From: Candidatus Hermodarchaeota archaeon
Lineage (GTDB): Archaea > Asgardarchaeota > Hermodarchaeia > Hermodarchaeales > Hermodarchaeaceae
Reading direction: 5' to 3'
DNA: 18,052 bases
Assembly (NCBI GenBank): GCA_016840595.1
Contig: JAEOSA010000014.1
Location: 1 to 18,052 of the forward strand
In this document: in pieces, positions 6,456 to 11,549 of the stretch
Numbering within the stretch: position 1 is the stretch's first letter
How the letters are laid out: every line of letters begins with the position of its first letter
The notes under the pieces: generated by a model
The model's database searches: none
What the model was told of the DNA's origin: nothing
The model's input: only the letters and a program-made list of their open reading frames with translations
Program-made: the position numbers and the translations under genes

Positions 6456-6661
6456 ACGAAAAATTGACTACTTTGAGGTGTTCGATTTTGAATTTAGGTC
6501 TAATTCTACTATTGACTATGATGATGGACGGAGGACCAACAGTGATGGGTGCTGCAGCCGCGGGAGCAGGAATCTTGGGATACACACTCTTCGTTACTGG
6601 AGCTAGCGTTGTGACTGTAGCATATTTGATGAAAAGGCGAAAGAGAAAGAATCAATCCTGA
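6452..6661 (+). CDS. Small two-helix membrane protein, second of an overlapping pair
   Basis: The protein has 69 residues and no family that I recognise. A first hydrophobic stretch is at about 10-25 (LNLGLILLLTMMM). A Gly/Ala-rich turn (GGPTVMGAAAAGAGILG) leads into a second helix at about 38-60, and the C-terminus is strongly basic (KRRKRKNQS). The GAAAAGAG run is the kind of small-residue face that lets helices pack together. The ATG sits in an ATGA overlap with the previous stop, so translation is probably coupled. The stop codon is inside an 8-bp hairpin (6659-6684). Small size, paired helices and basic tails would also suit a holin-like or stress membrane protein, but nothing in the sequence shows that. 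Confidence 0.6.
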   Translation: MNEKLTTLRCSILNLGLILLLTMMMDGGPTVMGAAAAGAGILGYTLFVTGASVVTVAYLMKRRKRKNQS

Positions 6662-6684
6662 CAACATGAATTTGTTTGTTGTCA
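6659..6684 (+). terminator. 8-bp perfect hairpin over the stop codon
   Basis: TGACAACA (6659-6666) pairs perfectly with TGTTGTCA (6677-6684) around a 10-base loop. The stem includes the TGA stop of the second small membrane protein. It may protect the 3' end or slow ribosome release; the T-rich end signal is further on. Confidence 0.4.
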
Positions 6685-6739
6685 AGGTTATAGGTCTCTT
6701 GCCTGACTCTCTTAGGTGAAATGTATCTATGAGAATGGC

Positions 6740-6765
6740 GGGGAGACCTCCCTTCTTTTTTATAT
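6740..6765 (+). terminator. Short G/C hairpin and T-run terminator
   Basis: GGGG (6740-6743) and CTCC (6748-6751) form a small hairpin, followed by TTCTTTTTTATAT (6753-6765). This lies about 80 bp past the small-protein pair and before the convergent regulator gene. GAGACCT at 6743-6749 also matches AGGTCTC at 6692-6698 as a wider inverted repeat. Confidence 0.5.
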
Positions 6766-6863
6766 CTTTGTGAAAACGCTTTTTGACTATTCGAAATCAG
6801 AGTATATGAAATCAAGTGGTTTGGTTTCCTATATGATTGAATAATTAATACTAGTTCAATTTC

Positions 6864-7841
6864 TCAAAGACCGGCTTCTTTGATGAGTTGGTTAAGAAGA
6901 ACAGCACGGGGATTATCGAATGTTTTTGTGGGGTAGCCAAAGAGGATATCTACGGATGCGACTAATGGACCATTGCTGATTTCTTGGGTGAGAGGTTCAG
7001 CGTCGCGAAAGTGTTCCACGACGAACACACAGAAGAGGGTAGGTGTGGATGCTGAAGTGAGCGCATACCAAAATTCGTTCGGATACTCATTTTGTAACCA
7101 ATCAATCAGGTCTCCTCGCGTTCCTTTTTCTACATTCCAATCGATGCGAATAATGAATGTTGTGCTCCCTGCAGCGTTGAGGTTCCAAAGAATCCGGAAG
7201 TGAACACATTGTCGAGTGGTACGAGCGTCACCAAAGGAGGTTGGTTCAGTGAAATACTCGGGAGCAGATCCGGTCTCACCCATGAGTTTTTTCAATACTG
7301 CACGTATTCGTTTGGGTGTGAGTTCGGTATTTTCAGCTATTTGAGTGATAGGCATCCGAGCATTGTTTTTAATTACTTTCAAGACTTTTAGGTCCGTTTT
7401 TGTTAACTCACATTCTCCACCTTTTTCGTAGAGAAGAGTATGCACCTCAATTTGAGTGACTCCCTCCAAGCCATGAAGGAATCGGCCAAGTTCGTCCAGT
7501 TCTAGTGCGCCTCTGTACTCAGCAAAGAGTAAGAGGCGCCCGTCAGAGAGAACACTTCCTGCAAATACATGATGAGCAGCACTGATAGAATCGAGAACTT
7601 TTTGCCCTGACGCTGACGCTTCCAGAGTGATTATTCCAAGGAGTATTTCTCCACCGGACATGGCTAAACTAAGGTAGGCATAGAATTCGATGATGACGCC
7701 TGTTTCAATCAGTTTGTTTATTCGTTTTTTGACGGCATTGACGCTGAGTCCGAGTTCACAGGCAAGTGCTTGGTAAGAGATACGGCAATTCGCATTAAGT
7801 GCTAAGATAATTTGCTTATCGAGTAAGTCCAACAGGAACAC
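6864..7841 (-). CDS. Tandem Lrp/AsnC-type transcription regulator (copy B)
   Basis: This is a 325-residue paralogue of copy A with the same four-part layout: winged helix-turn-helix at about 4-50 (LDLLDKQII, then VNAVKKRINKL), alpha/beta domain at about 65-137 (LLLFAEY... FLHGLEGVTQIEV), second helix-turn-helix at about 147-187 (MPITQIAENTELTPKRIRAVLKKL), and a second alpha/beta domain to about 300. The blocks CRIS-x-QALA, FLHGLEGVT, GETGSA and VEH-x-RDAEPL are shared with copy A. The recognition helices are nearly the same in the first HTH and diverge more in the second, so the two may share some sites and differ in others. The start is GTG (7839-7841), which places LDLLDK level with LDEIDK of copy A. 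It converges on the small-protein pair. An ACACA/TGTGT repeat (7855-7873) just upstream could be a self-regulation site. Confidence 0.82.
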   Translation of the reverse strand: MFLLDLLDKQIILALNANCRISYQALACELGLSVNAVKKRINKLIETGVIIEFYAYLSLAMSGGEILLGIITLEASASGQKVLDSISAAHHVFAGSVLSDGRLLLFAEYRGALELDELGRFLHGLEGVTQIEVHTLLYEKGGECELTKTDLKVLKVIKNNARMPITQIAENTELTPKRIRAVLKKLMGETGSAPEYFTEPTSFGDARTTRQCVHFRILWNLNAAGSTTFIIRIDWNVEKGTRGDLIDWLQNEYPNEFWYALTSASTPTLFCVFVVEHFRDAEPLTQEISNGPLVASVDILFGYPTKTFDNPRAVLLNQLIKEAGL

Positions 7842-8339
7842 CCGAATCCTAGAAACACATCACAGGGTTGTGTGGATATTCGATAACCCCATTTGTTTTA
7901 TTTGTTATGAATCCAGAACTGTTTCTCCAGAAGAACCCGCTGTACTAGCAGGCAGCAGGGCTTGCAAGTTGGGCAAAAATTAAGTTAATAGCAAAATGGT
8001 GCCAGGTTTTCAGGGGTTTTTCTCCAAAAATTGGCACTTCCCGTTCCGTTCCCTCTGGGTGGCAATGGACCTGGTCAGATAACGGAATTAGAATAGAGAG
8101 TCCCCCTGAACCCCTGGCCTCAGTTTGGTGATCTTCAAAAAGAAGCGAGGGTTACGAGCCACCGAGCGCTTGAATAAGGCGAAGCTCTTGAACAAGTATC
8201 TCGACCCCGCTGCAGCAGCGGGTTATAACACGCCTACCTGCAGCGGGCGAGATCAGTTATGGCAGTAGAACGTCCCTCACCGATGAAGTAGGGAGAATTC
8301 CACTTCATACTAAGCGTATTCATGGAGATTCTCACCTAC
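7842..8339. other. 498-bp stretch with no convincing protein gene
   Basis: No frame here has start signals and a protein-like length. The best is a GTG frame at 8128-8268 (46 codons, Lys/Ala-rich), which has no ribosome binding site. The left part (7842-7990) holds the upstream region of regulator copy B, with ACACA/TGTGT at 7855-7873. From 7999 the stretch is dominated by hairpins, listed separately. Confidence 0.6.
7999..8308. ncRNA. Candidate structured RNA: run of six hairpins
   Basis: Stems read by eye: 7999-8037 (GTGCCA/TGGCAC, TTTT/AAAA, GGGG/CTCC, T5 loop); 8044-8087 (TTCCGTT/AACGGAA enclosing TCTG/CAGA and GGT/ACC, 14 bp in 44 bases); 8164-8189 (GAG/CTC enclosing a bulged CGCTT/AAGGCG); 8206-8222 (CCCGCTG/CAGCGGG, CAG loop); 8231-8249 (CGCCT/GGGCG); 8283-8308 (ATGAAGT/ACTTCAT with inner GGGA/TTCC). 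The first two are only 6 bases apart. Base pairing spread over 310 bases with no ORF fits a structured RNA, or a structured 3' end of the minus-strand gene at 8340-8483. On the minus strand a T-run (AATTTTTGCC, about 7973-7982) follows the last hairpin. I find no motif of RNase P, SRP or tRNA. The strand is undecided. Confidence 0.3.
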
Positions 8340-8483
8340 CTAGCGTCGACTTGCCAAGAGTATGTATGCATAGCGAGTACGAGCTTTAGCTGCTGGATGA
8401 GGATTTCGAGCACCCGCAGCTGCTCGTTCGCCAGCTGACATATCTTTGAGTTTCTTAGCCTTTGGATTGGTTTTCTTTGCCAT
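8340..8483 (-). CDS. Very basic 47-residue protein
   Basis: This small protein starts MAKKTNPKAKKLKDMS and carries AGERAAAGARNPHPAAKART before a YAYILLASRR end. About a third of its residues are Lys or Arg, so binding to nucleic acid or to ribosomes is plausible, but I recognise no family. The ATG at 8483 is preceded by GGAGGG at 8493-8498 (9-base spacing), by a leader with a strong hairpin, and by a TATA-like element near 8566 that predicts transcription from about 8540. The frame stays open upstream to 8645, but that part has no good start signal and an unlikely composition, so I exclude it. The gene is isolated: a hairpin-rich stretch lies downstream and the flavin reductase is divergent. 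It could be one end of a longer structured transcript. Confidence 0.5.
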   Translation of the reverse strand: MAKKTNPKAKKLKDMSAGERAAAGARNPHPAAKARTRYAYILLASRR

Positions 8484-8510
8484 TTCCTGGATCCCTCCAA
8501 TTGTGTTGTT

Positions 8511-8537
8511 AACCCGAAACCCTTCCGGGTTCCGTGT
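8511..8537 (-). promoter_or_regulatory. Leader with two alternative hairpins before the 47-residue gene
   Basis: On the minus strand an AACCCG segment can pair either with the nearby GGGTT (AACCC-GGAA-GGGTT) or with the later CGGGTT (6 bp, 9-base loop). The two foldings exclude each other and lie between the predicted transcription start (about 8540) and GGAGGG (8493-8498). This layout could regulate translation, but no ligand or protein is indicated. Confidence 0.35.
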
Positions 8538-8587
8538 TACAAATGAATAGAAGCTAGCGTTAGATATGAATCGATGGGAGCTATGCG

Positions 8588-8633
8588 GTGCAAAAATAAG
8601 AGAAAACCATTCGCTCTTATCCGGTTTTTGCAC
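8588..8633. repeat. 15-bp inverted repeat with a 5-base bulge
   Basis: GTGCAAAAA (8588-8596) pairs with TTTTTGCAC (8625-8633), and TAAGAG (8597-8602) with CTCTTA (8614-8619). The right arm has an extra TCCGG (8620-8624), and the loop is 11 bases. It lies outside both flanking genes and upstream of both predicted promoters or leaders. It could be a small RNA hairpin, an operator or the scar of a small mobile element. Confidence 0.6.
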
Positions 8634-8720
8634 TGAGTGGTTCAAGATTTAGACTTCCTGTGATAATGCGAATTTTCATGGGATTGAGGAGTGTTCGGAA
8701 GATGGATTAGGAGGAGTAGG

Positions 8721-8741
8721 ATGGCTACATCATCACTTTAG
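8721..8741 (+). CDS. Possible six-codon leader ORF
   Basis: ATG GCT ACA TCA TCA CTT TAG follows AGGAGGAG (8709-8716) at a 4-base spacing. It ends 49 bp before the flavin reductase start. The ribosome binding site is far stronger than the GGTG before the flavin reductase, so a leader-peptide role is possible; chance is also possible. Confidence 0.15.
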   Translation: MATSSL

Positions 8742-8790
8742 AGAAAGCATTTATTCAGAGATTATTGTGATACGCTAGTAGGTGTGAAAA

Positions 8791-9309
8791 ATGGGTAAGA
8801 CAGAGGTTGAACCAGGAGCCGGCATCATGGCATTACCTTCCTTTCCTGTAGTGTTGGTCACAGTTAAGGAGAACGTAATGACTGCGGCTGCATTTCATTT
8901 CTACTCTTTTGAGCCTCCGAGTGTGATGGTGGGTTTTCGTCCCAAGGCGTTCACACTAAAACTCATTTCAGAGCATAAAGAGTTTGGTATAAATCTACCT
9001 TTGAAAGAGCATCTCGATATTGTACGGACGTGTGGTTCTGTATCCGGGCGAGACGAGGACAAGTTTCAGAAGACACGGTTGACGCCAGTGAAAGGGACGA
9101 AGATCGATTCTGTGCTGGTTATGGAATGTCCAGTAAGTTTGGAATGTCGTGTAGTACACGAGGTTCAGTTTGGGGGAAGCCACAGGTGGTTTGTTGGAGA
9201 GGTTCTAACCGCGCATATTGATGAGGCGTATTCTAAAGAGCATGTCCTCATGTATTGGTCACGGGAGTTTCGTAGTGTCGGTGAAGTTCTTCTAGATGTG
9301 AAAGGGTAA
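8791..9309 (+). CDS. Flavin reductase-like protein (FMN-binding split barrel)
   Basis: This 172-residue protein has the split-barrel fold of FMN-dependent flavin reductases, which move electrons from NAD(P)H to flavin or use bound FMN. The opening FPVVLVTVKENVMTAAAFHF matches the first FMN-binding strand pair (family form P-x-V-VTT... N-x-MTAS-x), followed by PPSVMVGFRPKAFT (42-55) and FGINLP (65-70). CGSVSGRDEDKF (81-92) is the conserved CG-x-x-SGRD-x-DKF segment. The dimer half HRWFVGEVLTAHIDE (about 131-145) is also typical. The length is usual. GGTG 6 bases before the ATG is a modest ribosome binding site. It is divergent from the 47-residue gene and convergent with the sirtuin. The electron partner is not clear; supplying reduced flavin to a nearby oxidoreductase is only a guess. 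Confidence 0.85.
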   Translation: MGKTEVEPGAGIMALPSFPVVLVTVKENVMTAAAFHFYSFEPPSVMVGFRPKAFTLKLISEHKEFGINLPLKEHLDIVRTCGSVSGRDEDKFQKTRLTPVKGTKIDSVLVMECPVSLECRVVHEVQFGGSHRWFVGEVLTAHIDEAYSKEHVLMYWSREFRSVGEVLLDVKG

Positions 9310-9313
9310 GTCT

Positions 9314-9341
9314 TTCCAAGCCATGGAAGTCGATGTTCGAC
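9314..9341. terminator. Two back-to-back hairpins between convergent genes
   Basis: TTCCA/TGGAA (9314-9328, 5-base loop) is followed at once by GTCGA/TCGAC (9329-9341, 3-base loop). They fill the gap between the flavin reductase and sirtuin stop codons and could end or stabilise both transcripts. Confidence 0.4.
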
Positions 9342-9362
9342 GGATTGGTTGATAAATTGATG

Positions 9363-10097
9363 TCAGGCTTCTTCATGAAGGAGCGTATTTAATTGGGGTA
9401 GGATAATCCCAGCTTTATCTTTGAGATGCACATCGGCGATTGGTGTTAATGGTGTGGCTTCAACGTTAACTTCGAGAACATGTCCTCCGCGGCGTTTCAC
9501 GATGAAGGGAAAAGAAGCTGAGGGTTGAATGAGAGCAGAGGTACCAATTACAATAATTGCATCAGCCTGTTCGAGCTGAGAAAAAACTTCACCCATTATT
9601 GTGGAGGGGAGGCTTTCACCGAACCACACCACATCTGGTCGTAGATTTGCTCCGCAATCAGGACAGGTCGGAATGCTGATTGCGGGTTCTGAAAGTCGTG
9701 TTCGGTAGGAACAAGCGGTGCATTTGACTTGCCAAATGTCTCCATGAACTTCCAAGATTTTTCCAGATCCTGCTTGCCGGTGTAAGCCATCAACATTTTG
9801 TGTAATCACAGCTTTGAGGATGCCCCGTTTTTCCCATTCAGCGAGGGTTAAGTGAGCAGGATTAGGTTGGCATTTGGAGATGAGATCTTGTCGCCAGGTG
9901 TACCACTCCCAGACGAGTTTGGGGTTTCGAGCAAATGCTTGGGGGGTTGCTAGGTCCATGGCGTTGTATTGACGCCAGAGCCCATCCTTTCCTCGGAAGG
10001 TGGGGATATTGGATTCTTTAGAGATTCCCGCACCGGTTAAGGCGATGAGATGATTTGCGTTTCTGATGAAGCTCGTAGCTGAAGGGAGTAAATCCAT
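9363..10097 (-). CDS. cobB: NAD-dependent protein deacylase, sirtuin (Sir2/CobB family)
   Basis: Sirtuins remove acyl groups from protein lysines using NAD, giving nicotinamide and O-acyl-ADP-ribose. All core elements are present in 244 residues: the NAD loop TGAGISKESNIPTFRG (21-36), ITQNVDGLH (98-106) and catalytic H118 in EVHGD. Four zinc cysteines lie at C126, C129, C145 and C148. GTSALIQPSASFP (185-197) and the NV-x-x-TP segment (211-217) complete the NAD site. Y66 and R69 in WYTWR match the Tyr/Arg pair that binds succinyl or malonyl groups in SIRT5 and CobB, so acidic-acyl removal is likely in addition to, or instead of, deacetylation. An acyl-CoA dehydrogenase lies in the same window. 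Transcription is away from the membrane protein gene at 10310, from a TATA element near 10160. Confidence 0.93.
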   Translation of the reverse strand: MDLLPSATSFIRNANHLIALTGAGISKESNIPTFRGKDGLWRQYNAMDLATPQAFARNPKLVWEWYTWRQDLISKCQPNPAHLTLAEWEKRGILKAVITQNVDGLHRQAGSGKILEVHGDIWQVKCTACSYRTRLSEPAISIPTCPDCGANLRPDVVWFGESLPSTIMGEVFSQLEQADAIIVIGTSALIQPSASFPFIVKRRGGHVLEVNVEATPLTPIADVHLKDKAGIILPQLNTLLHEEA

Positions 10098-10154
10098 GGT
10101 TGAGAAAAGCCCCTTGCTGTTGATGGAGGTTTTTAGAAATCATGTAAAAGGACC

Positions 10155-10166
10155 GTATAAATAAAT
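10155..10166 (-). promoter_or_regulatory. TATA element for the sirtuin gene
   Basis: The minus strand reads ATTTATTTATAC, about 60 bp before the ATG at 10097. A leader of about 37 bases would result. Confidence 0.45.
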
Positions 10167-10192
10167 GGGAATTACCTTTCTCACATTTTGCC

Positions 10193-10222
10193 ATTTGCAA
10201 ATCAACCTGATATTTGTAAAAT
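10193..10222. promoter_or_regulatory. Repeated ATTTGCAAAT-type sites between divergent genes
   Basis: The perfect palindrome ATTTGCAAAT (10193-10202) is followed 19 bp on by an imperfect copy, ATTTGTAAAAT (10212-10222). The spacing is close to two helical turns. They lie upstream of both the sirtuin and the DUF308-like promoters, as expected for a shared regulator, but AT-rich chance is not excluded. Confidence 0.3.
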
Positions 10223-10264
10223 CATGGTTGGACCTTCACTGAAATTGGTAGGATAGAGTTTATC

Positions 10265-10272
10265 TTTTATAC
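10265..10272 (+). promoter_or_regulatory. TATA element for the DUF308-like gene
   Basis: TTTTATAC lies about 41 bp before the ATG at 10310. AGGGTG at 10296-10301 is the likely ribosome binding site, 8 bases before the start. Confidence 0.4.
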
Positions 10273-10309
10273 TGAATCACGTGCATATCCAGCCCAGGGT
10301 GTACATTGA

Positions 10310-10864
10310 ATGAATGAGGAACGGGCTTCTTTTGTTGCACGAATGCTCGATATCATTTTCGGAGTGATATCAATTGGATTAGCTAGTACGGTGTTCTGGC
10401 TCCCGCAATCTTATATCACGTTGATGATTATCCTCTTAGGCCCCGCAGTTTTCTTCTTGGGGATTTCACGGATTATTTATGGATATCGTGAGAAACGCTT
10501 ACTATCTAGGCTGCGTATCCTCAACTTCATCTGTGGCATTATCTTAATGATCATCTCCGTTCCAGTCATGATTTCTAATTACTTAGGAGGAATCTATTGG
10601 ATTCTTTTCCTCGCCATCGGTTTGATGGTGCTCGGTCTTAACATTCTATTAACTGGACAACTTGCACCGGTACAAGCTTCCTGGTTCCGAATAATGGAAA
10701 TAGTCGACGGTGCTGCTTTAATCGTCTTGGGAGTGGTTGTAGCGCTTTTTTCCCAGTTAGGTGCAATAACGCTCTTGTTCATTCTAGCCCTTGGAATAGC
10801 CTATGCTGGGATTTACCTCATTATCGTCGGAATTATAGGTCGCCAAATCTTTATAACGAACTGA
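10310..10864 (+). CDS. DUF308/HdeD-like multi-pass membrane protein
   Basis: The protein has 184 residues and about six evenly spaced helices in three helix pairs. Short polar turns separate them, including YGYREKRLLSRLR at about 57-69 and GQLAPVQASWFR at about 116-127. Each pair follows the pattern of the DUF308 repeat found in HdeD-like proteins: a Gly-rich first helix (DIIFGVISIGLA, DGAALIVLGVVVA) and a second with a small-residue face (GISRIIYGYR, AYAGIYLIIVGIIG). In enterobacteria HdeD is linked to acid resistance; what the archaeal members do is not known. ATG at 10310 is preceded by AGGGTG. The gene is 38 bp upstream of the methyltransferase-like gene on the same strand, so the two are probably an operon. 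It is divergent from the sirtuin. Confidence 0.65.
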   Translation: MNEERASFVARMLDIIFGVISIGLASTVFWLPQSYITLMIILLGPAVFFLGISRIIYGYREKRLLSRLRILNFICGIILMIISVPVMISNYLGGIYWILFLAIGLMVLGLNILLTGQLAPVQASWFRIMEIVDGAALIVLGVVVALFSQLGAITLLFILALGIAYAGIYLIIVGIIGRQIFITN

Positions 10865-10902
10865 TTCCCCGAAGGGAGCATTGCAACCACAGGTGATAGA
10901 CT

Positions 10903-11466
10903 ATGTCTGAATCGTCCCGCTGGTCGTGGTCCTGGGGTCCACGCTTTGCCATTATTTTCTTACCAAATATCCTCTATTTTGTCATTCTCGGTATTGCATT
11001 AGTTTTAACCTGGTATCTTACCCCTCTCATTCCCTGGCAATTATTGCCCATTGTAATTTGGCCATACCCGTGGATATGGCGCTACTTTGAGCTCTTTAGC
11101 GGAATGATACTGCTGATTCTAGCCGTTATGTTCATTGTTTGGGGCGTTACGTCGATGGGAAGAAAACGGGCGCAAGGAGAGGAGATCAATCTAAGTCGCC
11201 GATCTTCGCAACTGGTGACAACGGGTGCCTATTCGTATTGTCGTCACCCCCAGACTCTGGGGTTCATTCTTGCTACTCCAGCGATTGCTTTGCTATTTGA
11301 CTTTGTTCCACTTCTTATTGTTGCCATCGTTTTCACACCGCTACAGCTTGCGTTACTAGGGTACGAGGAAATAGAGTTGTTAAGGCGGTTTGGTGATTCG
11401 TATGGTAAATATCGTGAAGCGGTTCCCTTTCTCATTCCTCGAGGAAAACGTGTTGTGACCCCGTAG
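10903..11466 (+). CDS. ICMT-like membrane methyltransferase
   Basis: This 187-residue integral membrane protein belongs to the isoprenylcysteine carboxyl methyltransferase / phospholipid methyltransferase superfamily, which uses S-adenosylmethionine at the membrane face. After three or four helices (first at about 17-38, another at about 64-84), the signature appears: LVTTGAYSYCRHPQTLGF (104-121), where RHP (114-116) is the SAM-site landmark. Further helices follow, then the paired acidic residues of GYEEIELLRRFGDSYGKYREAVPFLIPR (153-180), also typical. The substrate may be a lipid, prenyl group, peptide or small molecule, because prokaryotic members vary; a CaaX-type carboxyl methylase role cannot be claimed. 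It follows the DUF308-like gene by 38 bp, with GGTGA shortly before the ATG. The gene to its right is convergent. Confidence 0.83.
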   Translation: MSESSRWSWSWGPRFAIIFLPNILYFVILGIALVLTWYLTPLIPWQLLPIVIWPYPWIWRYFELFSGMILLILAVMFIVWGVTSMGRKRAQGEEINLSRRSSQLVTTGAYSYCRHPQTLGFILATPAIALLFDFVPLLIVAIVFTPLQLALLGYEEIELLRRFGDSYGKYREAVPFLIPRGKRVVTP

Positions 11467-11549
11467 TGAACTAGTCTCCAGTAAAAATAGATGTTCTTAC
11501 CCGATCAAAATTAACTATTTAGCAAGCTTAAGAATGGGGGACAAAATGG

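Larger units (their letters stand above)
8484..8790. other. 307-bp intergenic stretch between divergent genes
   Basis: It holds the leader and TATA-like element (8563-8569, minus strand) of the 47-residue gene, a 15-bp bulged inverted repeat at 8588-8633, and a six-codon ORF with a strong ribosome binding site at 8721. No longer gene is seen. Confidence 0.6.

Noticed and set aside
8060..8090. Resemblance to SRP RNA or RNase P RNA
   Set aside because: GGTCAG followed by CGGAA recalls SRP helix 8, but the rest of that conserved loop is absent, and no conserved RNase P core motif was seen on either strand.
8150..8165. tRNA T-arm-like GGTTACGAGCC
   Set aside because: It has one base too many for a T-loop, and no acceptor, D-arm or anticodon stem can be placed around it.
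8128..8268. 46-codon GTG frame in the hairpin-rich stretch
   Set aside because: It is Lys/Ala-rich and looks protein-like, but has no ribosome binding site, is preceded closely by a TGA and overlaps several stems. Not strong enough to annotate.
8484..8645. Upstream extension of the 47-residue gene to 101 residues
   Set aside because: GGAGGG, the TATA position and the composition all favour the ATG at 8483; the extension runs through the leader hairpin and the large inverted repeat.
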